Shown one piece after another: positions 55,645-64,000 of a stretch of DNA of 64,000 nt. Position numbers and translations under genes: made by a program. The DNA is from Marsupella aquatica (Eukaryota; Marchantiophyta): assembly GCA_973895155.1 (NCBI GenBank), contig OZ316896.1, forward strand, positions 14,632,001 through 14,696,000, written 5' to 3'. Position 1 is the stretch's first letter, and every line of letters starts with the position of its first letter. Below the pieces are notes generated by a model. The model ran no database searches and had not been told where the DNA came from. It worked only from the letters and a program-made list of their open reading frames with translations.

Positions 55645-56995
55645 TTCATTGAAAAAACACCCAGTCAAGGCCAGTGTCAAGTCTGTACTAAGTCACCACA
55701 CATAGGCAAAGTCATCACAGCGTAGAGTCTTGGTAACGAGTCATGTCTCTATTAATACTCCACATACCAAGTCATTCATGTTATCGAGGTGTACCATAGA
55801 TAGACACTTAATCAAGAATTTATTCATGCGTACCAAATAATTTAGACCAGAAATATTTAAACAAGACCGTAAGTAGAAATTGACAGAAAAGCGTTATGTA
55901 ATCCAGGCAAGTGGTCAGGTCGTGCCCGATCTTTCTAAACAGAGTCGTGAGTACAATAGAATGATGAAGTTCTGCCATTAATAACTATTGTTCATACGTT
56001 AGGCAATGGTCAACGTAAAGTCAGTATTTAACCATTCGAAAATAAATCTAAGTTTATCGGAAGTTAGATGTGCCGGAATCGTGTCGCTGTAATCTCATAA
56101 AAGAAACCTTCTGGAATGCTAACTGCCGACAGTCGATAGTCAGTATTAGGGGCCACGGTTAGAAGCATACAAAAAAAGTTAAGGCGATCCTCTTCATTCT
56201 TGAAGCCGGACATTCTACGCGGTTCATCATAGCAGCAAGTCAATTTGCCTGATGTGGACCCTCAACTAGCATCGGAATATAGTAGACATATTCTGCATCA
56301 CAAACCCCAGGGTCGTCTTTCAGCCCCCGTCCCCGGGGCGGGATTAAAAGTTATTTGCATTCAATCCCTGGTCCATGTTTCTGCTACCTCTAGCCGCGGC
56401 GGTAACGGGGAGACATGAACCGATACTAGGCTAGCAAAAAATGAGGAAAAAAATTCATTGAAAAAGATGGATGTTTTATGAGTGTATACCTGATTGGCAC
56501 GAGCCATGCTGAGTTTGTTGTTGCTGCAGGGCGATTTCCGTGTGTGTGTCAGGCTGTGATGTAGTGCTACTGTGGCCGTTCTCAGTGGTCCTAAAAACGT
56601 CGTGCCAAAAGTGCTAGCCGTGCTGTGAACAGAGGATCTAGGAACAGAGGAGCTAGGAACTTACTCAAAAAATGTGCTCATGCGTAAATGTGTGGATGAA
56701 AATTTGTTTGTGTGGGGGAGTCTTAAGTAGCGGATGTCCAGAGTTTAGGGTAGCCGCCAGTGAAATATGAGCTTACGAGAGTTGGAGTACCCTATTGTAC
56801 TTGATGTGATCGAAGGGTGCTGGTGCAGCGTACGTGTTTAACAGGGATATTTTTACAGGACTTTAATATTACATATATAAGGTGTAAACATTACTATGTT
56901 TTACATATTTTGCGTAACGTCTACTGTACTCTCTGGCCTATCTGTACTTGCTCTAATCTTTTGTTTTGAACATCTTGGCATATTCTATCTTCATG

Positions 56996-57030
<35 letters not shown>

Positions 57031-57230
57031 AAAAGTGGATAAAGATAATGAAAAAACAAACAAAGGAAAGAAAAACAATTGGAGAATTTTTTAAAAAAAT
57101 GTCGGAAAGGAGGGGAGGGGGCGGGGGGGGGGGGGGGGGCGGGCCAAGGAAAGAGTATCATATTTTTAATTTTTATTAAAAGGACCAAAGAATTTTGATG
57201 GGCAAAAGAGGGGCGAGCATCAAGGAGTTT
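55641..57230. other. Unassigned DNA with (GA)n and a G-rich tract
   Basis: No gene is recognised. (GA)n runs at 56998-57026, and a G-rich tract with an 18-base pure G run covers 57109-57143. A CCCCCGTCCCCGGGGCGGG stretch near 56325 is locally GC-rich in AT-rich surroundings. Confidence 0.45.
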
Positions 57231-57235
57231 CTTTA

Positions 57236-57672
57236 TTGTAGGTGGTACCTTTTCCACAAACATCATCTTTTACACAATATAGTCTTTGCACAATGACATC
57301 TTCTCTACAACAAAAATCTTTCACAAAACATCTTTTCGGCAATGACATTTTTTACACAAGGATGTACTTTGCTCAATTTCAATTTTTGGCAAAGAATATT
57401 GCTTTTGCATTGACATCTTTTTTGCAACAAAATATTTTCAACAATGAAATCATTTACATAACAACATTTTTGGAACAACTTATTTTCCGCAAATGACATA
57501 TTTTGCCCAACAACATCTTTTCCATAAACAACAACTTTTTGCAGCTTATCTTTTTTGCAAAGGACACCTTTTGTGCAATGACATCTTTTCTGCATACAAC
57601 ATCTTTTTCGCATACGAGATGTTTTACACATTGACAATTTTTGCGCAACGACATCTTTTGTCCAACGCACAG
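57236..57672 (-). repeat. GATGT minisatellite array E, reverse orientation
   Basis: Read on the plus strand, CAACGACATCTTTTGC-like units recur. On the minus strand this is the GATGTC...AAAAG type of the other arrays. Its outer border, read on the minus strand, is CTAGCTCAATACCTGTGCG then TTGGACAAAAGATGTC, nearly identical to the left border at 27785-27815. Confidence 0.75.
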
Positions 57673-58276
57673 GTATTGAGCTAGTACCTCATAATGGGAC
57701 TGGTGCCTCCCTTAACCATATACATAATCTCATGCCCGGAAAGTGCGCTCCGTTATCCTTTTGCCAGACTGCATTAATGTACCATAAGGATGGCTTTGTA
57801 GATTCAACCCCTCTTAGCTTTTCTTCACTTTCTGGTCACATGCCCAGACCGTCATTATCCTATACATGAGGCATTAGGGACCTGGGACTGGACTCCATGG
57901 AGGGACTTGGGGCAAAGGCAGCAACAGCCTCCTACCCCTTTGTTTTGAGTGATTGCCCTGCCCGTCGACATCTACAGCTACGAACAGCACCCCACAATGA
58001 ATATTGTGTTGTATTGTGTTCATCCCACGACGTTTTCGAGTTGAGCTCCGTATAGTTTATGAAATGCGGGTTTCATGCGAACAGAGCTCTTCACGTTTCC
58101 CGCGTCCAGTTTTCAAAGCCCTCACCTCACCTTTCTAAACACCACTTTCATCGACAATCGAAGGTTTATTGACATTTGCAAGCGTAGACAAACACGCGAG
58201 AGAAATTCGTTCCTTGGGTCAGCATTCAGGAACTGGTAATTTGTGTTGATTGTTTGACAGTCGCGGAAAGCATTCG
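57673..58276 (+). promoter_or_regulatory. Upstream region of the NASP gene
   Basis: After the array border the sequence becomes unique and GC-richer. It probably holds the NASP promoter and leader; I cannot place a TATA box or start site. Confidence 0.3.
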
Positions 58277-60962
58277 ATGGCGTCGTCCGCGGGAGGGGAT
58301 GGTACCGCGGAGCTGTCATTCGCAGTCCTCGACGATGCGGAGCGGCTCTATAATCTTGGCTGCGCTGCAATTCGCAGCGACTCTTACGAAGAGGCCGTGG
58401 ACTGCTTCAGCAAGGCTCTTGAACTCCGGTCAGTAGTTGAGTTAGTCGGTCTCCTTCCGGATGGAAGCAATCGGGTGCTTGGGAGGTTTTTTCTTTTGTT
58501 TTGTTTCCGTTGTACGAATGTGGCGGATGCGTGGGACGGCATTGTGTCCGGCGAATTTGGTTTGTTTTGCTTCCAAAATTGAGAGTGCACTCAATTTTCT
58601 TGCCAGCTGGCCGAAGCTGCCGGTAACCCTTGACGTTGCGTCTCGTTTGATGATGGCGGCTCTTTTATCATCTCCCCAATCTCACAGATATGGTTGGTTT
58701 GTAGAGTTCAATGCTACGGGGAGTTGGGACCAGAGTGCGCACAGACCTACTACAAGTTTGGTTGTGCATTACTTTACAAAGCGCAAACAGAGGGTGACGC
58801 CGTGGTCGACTCTAAAGCCAGCAAGGGACAGTCGTCATCCGCTGCTGAGGCATCGAAGCTCAACGGTCAGTCACCTTGGTCCCTCTACCGATCATTTGGC
58901 ATGCGTGTTTTGTTGTGCTCTGGCAAGGGTTGTATGACCCATTCTTCTCTGTTTTCTTTTTTGTGGATGTACAGAGGATGATTCGGAGGATGAAGAGGAT
59001 GAAAAGAATGAAGGGGAAGGAGCAGTTGCAGACGATGAGATCGGTGAGGAGGAAGAAAGCGACCTGGAGTTGGCTTGGAAGGTTCTGGATATTGCAAGGG
59101 TAATATATGCAAAGGAGGCCCAGCGCACACTTGCTGAAGTCGATGTCATTACAGCTCTCGCAGACGTCAGTCTTGAGAAAGGTAAGCGCTTTTTCTGATC
59201 GGGTTTTCATTTCCTCTCCGAAACTAGGTAATTTTGAAGAGTCTCAGATAGTTCTTAATTGTAGCCTATTGGGGCCTGTGATGGTTGTCTTATTGAATTT
59301 TTCGTCTTGAGACTTTCTGTCATCACAGAATTCGCATCGGTGGATTTTTTTAATGCGTAAGGTGTCTATCAGGACTCTTCCATTACCTGGGATGCTCTAG
59401 TAGTCAGGCTTTGATTTTCTCTTTCGTGCTTATTGTCCTGTTAGTCCGGGAAGATAAGCGCAGCACCTTCGTTCTAAACCTTCTCACTTTTCACTACTTT
59501 TGTGATTTTTCCAGAGCTCTTTCAGGTGTGTTTCGATGATTACGATGCCGCATTGAGTACGCTTGAAAATCTTGTGGAGGCAGACAATCGTCGGATTGCC
59601 GAATTGTATCCTATGTCAGGGTTTAATTTGTGATTTTCGTTTTTTCATTCATATATTTATGGAACTTGAGGGTTCTTAATTAGCAAACTGAGCTCTGTTG
59701 GATGGACTCGTGCATGTTGGAGGGCGGAAAGACAACTGTTGATGCGTTTCCTCGGAAAGACAACTGTTGATGCGTTTCCTAGAAGATATGTAACTTAGCA
59801 GTTCTCAAGCAGGCAACTGAGCCGTATCTGAGGAACTTTTGCATCTTTTGGAGGGCGGAAGGTCTGCCATGAAGCAGCTGATGCGCTATTTAGTCCTCAT
59901 TACAGGCAAAAAGTAGTGGCACCTGAGCGAAATAATTAGGTCAGCCATTGTAGAAGCACCTAGTTGTTCCTGACGGAAGCATGGATGAAATCTTGCCTCT
60001 TTGCCGTCTTCCATCGTCATCTGAAAAATCTTGAGATTTTGCCAGAGTGAACTGGTTTGCTTGTACGCTTCGAGAAAGGCTCAGAGAAAGCAGTAACCTT
60101 GACGATTGCAGATGTTTCAAGATATCCCTGGCGAAGCAAATGGACCAAAAGCCCCAGGAGGCTCTTGACTACTGTAAACGAGCTATATCTGTATGCGAGC
60201 GCCGTATCGAAAGGATGAATAGGGAATTAAATGCAGGGAAAGAGCCAGACAGAACTCTCGGTAAAGGTGTAGAAGTCACCGGCAAGTGTTCAGTTGAGAC
60301 CGTTAGTGATGCCGTGAATGACTGTAAATTATCTTCGGAATCCGAACTGAAGGAAGTAGGTGAAGCTGATCAAAACCTCGTCAGCAGCGAAGATGAGGCA
60401 AAGGTCGTTGGTGACGGTGATGCCCAAGTGAAAGACTCAAAATTGTCTGTCGAAGCAGACCTGAGGGCAGAAGTGAAGGAAATAGAAGAATTGCTGGTCG
60501 ATCTCAGAGAAAGGGTCAGTTGCATTGGAAAATTTTGGATACGATTGTTTTCAAATTTTGTGTCATTGCGTTCTATTGGCAGTTAGGGTATTATTTGTTG
60601 CATTGCGGACCTGACCCTGAAAACATGCACAGGTGGAAGAGCTTCAACAAATGGCAGTTGCACCTTCTCTGTTGGAGGCACTGAAAGCTTCGAATCCTGA
60701 GGCGGCAGCTATGATGAAACAAGTTTATAGCACAACCATTGGAGTAACCACTTTTGGGAACGGTGGATCTGGCACTTCGCAAGTAGGGAGTTCTTCCACA
60801 GCCCCTGTGACAAATCTTGGGGTTGTGGGAAGAGGAGTGAAGCGCGCTAGTTTGACCCCCATTGTCGATGAACAATCGTCTGAGACACCGTCAAAGAAGA
60901 GGACCACAGAAGATGTATTGAAAGGGGGTAGCTCTGGAGAGACGCAGAATGGTCATTCTTGA
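58277..60962 (+). CDS. NASP: NASP/SIM3-type histone H3-H4 chaperone (TPR protein)
   Basis: Six exons (58277-58428, 58705-58865, 58975-59181, 59515-59605, 60112-60514, 60633-60962) join to 1344 nt and 447 residues; plant NASP is about 490. The family binds H3-H4 and supports nucleosome assembly in the nucleus. Exon 1 has a first TPR (AERLYNLGCAAIRSDSYEEA), and the second begins VQCYGELGPECAQTYYKFGC. An acidic stretch (EDDSEDEEDEKNEGEG, then EEEESD) interrupts that TPR, the hallmark of NASP. TPRs resume with LELAWKVLDIARVIY, the DYDAALSTLENLVEADNRRI block and FKISLAKQMDQKPQEALDYC. The C-terminus has a coiled segment (EELLVDLRERVEELQQM), the conserved LGVVGRGVKRAS and PSKKR, a likely nuclear signal. 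Phases match at every junction. Confidence 0.95.
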
Positions 60963-62366
60963 GACAGCTGGGGGAATATCTAGATTGGCAAGGGTTTGGG
61001 CCTTTTCCGCTGAAAACTTTCTTCGTCTCATTTAAGGTCATAAAATTTTGACAGATGCATCTTCGTGTGCATTACTCCTTCTAGAACAGCAGCTCCTGCA
61101 CACTCATGTCAAACTGAGTTTCCCTTTGTAGGATGGTCCTGATGACAGACTTTTAGATTTTACTCTTAGAGTGCCCCCCCTTCAGAACCAGTAGTCAGGT
61201 CGCTCTTGCAAACTTGTAATATACGTAGTCCTCGGGAATTTGGCAAGTGTAGATTTTCGGTTCTATGGGCAGACCGAAGAAACCACATCAATAAAAGGAG
61301 AAGAAGCTGTCTAAACCATCAACGTCATGCTAAAGTCACCCAAGTTACTAAGTGGTGAAAGGAGATGACCTAGAAGGAAGTAGTAGTCGATCGTTCCAGC
61401 TTGACGAGGCGTATTCTGGACACGGCTTGCAGTACAGTACCTTTCATAATTGATTCTGGCTTATTCTTCTAAATTCCTTACAAGGTTTTGACAGAAGTTC
61501 CGTAATTTTGAAGTTGAGATGATTCAGTTGCCTTCGAGAACGATATCAACGTTTCAACATTTGTGATAGCTAACTTTCATTTTGCAGTTTGACCTTAAAA
61601 TAGTACCACCATTGTCATTCCTTGGGAGATTTATTTTTTTGAGGTTTCAGTTGTGCAGTTGAGCTGGAAACGGATCAATCCTTTCGACTAGACACTGCGT
61701 TTCAGCTTCCACTCGAGTTGTCGTATGCAATCTCTGTTGATTATCAAAAAAGCTCAAGCAGCCTCTCCGTACCTACCTTGAGTTCCTTTCCAATAAGGTC
61801 ATTTTCTCGGGACCCCTTTAGCTCTGACCAAATCCAGAGTCTGAAAGTAGGGACTGACCTCGTTAATGAACAGGACACATAGACACATGTCTACTTGGAT
61901 AGCTCTCCCTGGCGAAAGTTCGAGCATTTAAATTGGACAGCTCCCGGGTGAAAAGTTGGAGCTTGTCCGCGGCGTGCTAGCATGAAACGCATGGGAGTAC
62001 TTTCTCTCCCACAAAAAAAAGTTTTGACAGTCCAGAAATTGTTCCGATAGTATCTAAAGTTGTCAGGCCAAACTCGGATGGAATCAACAGTCATCATCTA
62101 CCAGAAACAATCAGATTCCACACCTGAAGCCACTTTTTCACTGAGGGAAGAATACGTGATGTTGCAGAAGGAACGTAAACGAATACTCTTCCCTCCTCAT
62201 AATTAACAAGAATCCGTCCGTCAGCCTGCAGGCCGTCAGGAAAACCTTAACACTCCTGCAAGTACGAAGAAGTGGGGTCTGCACTTTCTCTCTACCTCTC
62301 GATCGATCCAACTCTCGGTCTCAAATTTAGCCTACGGTGGTGGAAGACCGATGTAAAGCGTGGCAG
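60963..62366. other. NASP 3' flank and GH28 upstream region
   Basis: The first part includes the NASP 3' UTR (an ATCAATAAAAGG stretch near 61290 could be a polyadenylation signal). The rest is spacer and promoter for the GH28 gene. No other gene is visible. Confidence 0.4.
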
Positions 62367-64000
62367 ATGGCCTCAAAAGTTTACTTTGGCTCCTTACGAT
62401 TCTATGCGACATGGGCACTTGTCTTTCTGCAATCCCATCCAGCAATCCTCTGCACCACTGCTGCTGTCCCCTCACAGACACATTGGGATCCAACTGATGA
62501 GGAGAGGAGTTTTCGACCAGAGCCTCTCCTGCTCCCCTCTGATTCGGCAGATCGAGATGGGATTGGTGAGACTCCAAAGAATTACTCACCCTCGGGGATA
62601 GAGGCAGAGGGGGAGGCGAAACTAGAGTGCAGAGTTACCGAATTCGGAGCCCAAGGGAACGGACTTAGCTTCGACACAGTTGCCATTCAGGCTGCCATCA
62701 ACGCCTGCGCTTTTAAGTACGGCCTCGTTCGGTTTCCTCCCGGCAGATACCTCACAGCCACGATTTTCCTCAAGTCAAATATCACTGTCCAGATTGACGC
62801 AGGGGCGACCATTCTCGGAAGTCCCTACCAGCGGGATTATCCGACCGAAAGGGACCGCTGGTATGTCATTCTTGCTGAGGGTGCTGAGAATGTGAAGGTC
62901 ACAGGGGGTGGAACTATCGACGGGCAGGGACTCAAATTCGTCACGAGGTTCGATCCGAGGAAAAATGTGATGGTAAGCTGGAACACTACCGGTGACTGCT
63001 ATGGTGATGAGTGCCGCCCCCGTTTAATGGGATTTGTTAACTGCAAGAATGTTGCCGTGGGGGATGTGTATCTTCACGAACCAGCATATTGGTGGTAAGC
63101 ATCAGCACTCCACTGCGACACTACGGTTCCACGAAAAATTGATGCCTCAAATTAGAAGTGGAGATTCACTTGTCTTTATAGACTGCCCTCTTCTTTGGAT
63201 TTGCCTCTTAGCTCTCAGGTCGTCGTAAGCTGTGGCAACTCTTTCTTTGTGCCGAGGCTTTTGTGTAATTCGAAACCACTGTACAATCTTTGCCTTGGAC
63301 GACACGACTCGGCGGCGAGCCCAACTTCAAGCATTTGTCCATAGGCTCTAGATATCGCACATAGTCAATCCAAATGGGCAAGTAGGAGCTTGCATTCTAG
63401 AAAGCGTTAAGTCGTTTATCCTATCTTCGAGTCTGGGAAGTGTCTCCCTTTCTCCTCAGATTTTTGTGATGTAATTGTAGGGTTAGGCTTCAAAAAACCT
63501 CAGCACGAGAGTAACCATTACTAGTCCGTCTGGTCAAAGACTGCACTTACACAATCATCTCTCCGAGAATCAGAACCATAGAATTGGTTCCAATAACATC
63601 GCTTGAATTATTTTATTTCATTTTTAAGGGATGAGCATGATAGACTTTTCTGTATTGATACTACATACCAGGAGCTCATCAGTTTCCACCTATCTCATCT
63701 ATAAAGTTTACTGGAGTCTTATTTATTTTGACATCCAAAAGTACTAGACTGGGGTCTCTTGATTCTTGTCCCCTTGGGTCTCTTGACTGACTGTCCCAGG
63801 AAAGGCTTGTCGATGACTTTCTTGACTGTCCATTGTCTATATGGTGACAAGGAGTAAATTCTAAGGTTGAGTGAGAATGAGTGCTGATATTCTAATTCAG
63901 AAATAATATCCTCTTGTGCAGCTTGGACATTGTGAGGTCAAATGACGTGCTGATCGAAAATGTCACAATTTATGGTGACTTCAATTCGCCCAACAACGAT
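62367..64000 (+). CDS. GH28 polygalacturonase-like protein, 3' end outside the window
   Basis: Exon 1 (62367-63094) and the start of exon 2 (63922-64000) are joined by an 827-base GT-AG intron that splits a Cys codon (YW|CLDIV). The start chosen is the ATG at 62367, because it opens a signal peptide (MASKVYFGSLRFYATWALVF, hydrophobic to about residue 33); the frame is open further upstream without an ATG. Family blocks follow: VTEFGAQGNGLSFDTVAIQA, VRFPPGRYLT, GATILGS, GGGTIDGQG, HEPAYW and the first active-site block YGDFNSPNND at the window edge. GH28 enzymes hydrolyse pectin galacturonans in the cell wall after secretion. The later DD, GHG and RIK motifs lie outside, so activity cannot be judged. 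Confidence 0.92.

Noticed and set aside
55455-55649. Ser-Leu repeat protein on the minus strand
   Set aside because: It is the translation of the (AG)n microsatellite.
57305-57670. Cys/Lys-rich 121-codon minus-strand frame
   Set aside because: It is the translation of array E, with periodic residues following the repeat unit.
62337-62366. Upstream start for the GH28 protein
   Set aside because: It would need a GTG start; the ATG at 62367 opens directly on a signal peptide.

Overview
This window looks like nuclear DNA of a land plant. Every confident gene has its best match, as I know the families, in plants: a KAB-type potassium-channel beta subunit, a P-class PPR protein, mitochondrial-type bL17, cytosolic eL8, a plant-style dephospho-CoA kinase, a NASP histone chaperone and a GH28 polygalacturonase. 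Introns are short to moderate (about 70-830 bases) with GT-AG borders. Telo-box motifs sit upstream of both ribosomal protein genes. Intergenic DNA is AT-rich and full of plant-type LTRs, foldback elements and minisatellites. Short introns, long intergenic repeats and an intronless SAD1/USP39 gene make me lean towards a bryophyte or another seed-free plant, but that is a guess.

Layout. 0-7 kb is repeats plus the leader of the KAB gene (7.1-9.8 kb, +). 10-14.5 kb is repeats and unassigned DNA. A PPR gene (14.7-16.8 kb, -) is followed by a small two-helix membrane protein gene whose first exon I could not place (to 19.7 kb, +). An intronless SAD1/USP39 splicing-factor gene (22.3-23.9 kb, -) has a 62-bp tandem array on its 5' side. 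24.9-36 kb is almost wholly transposon and satellite DNA: a PIF/Harbinger transposase relic split by a solo LTR, GATGT-type minisatellite arrays, one of them interrupted by a TTAA-flanked foldback element, and a triple 118-bp repeat. A mitochondrial-type bL17 gene (36.7-38.5 kb, +), an eL8/RPL7a gene (41.9-43.9 kb, +) and a dephospho-CoA kinase gene (45.8-47.4 kb, -) follow. 48-57.7 kb is again repeats, with foldback elements, an LTR and a decayed tyrosine-recombinase-like (Crypton/ZMYM, DUF3504-type) gene on the minus strand at 52.4-54.2 kb. The window ends with a NASP histone-chaperone gene (58.3-61.0 kb, +) and the first two exons of a GH28 gene (62.4 kb onward, +).

The genes are ordinary housekeeping genes on both strands and do not form a cluster or pathway. 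The unusual content is in the repeats: nested insertions whose empty sites can be read directly, a dispersed minisatellite family with shared borders, and the recombinase relic. All splice models were made by eye from GT-AG sites, reading frame and remembered family sequences. Where exon lengths sum to a whole number of codons and the protein length matches the family, confidence is high.
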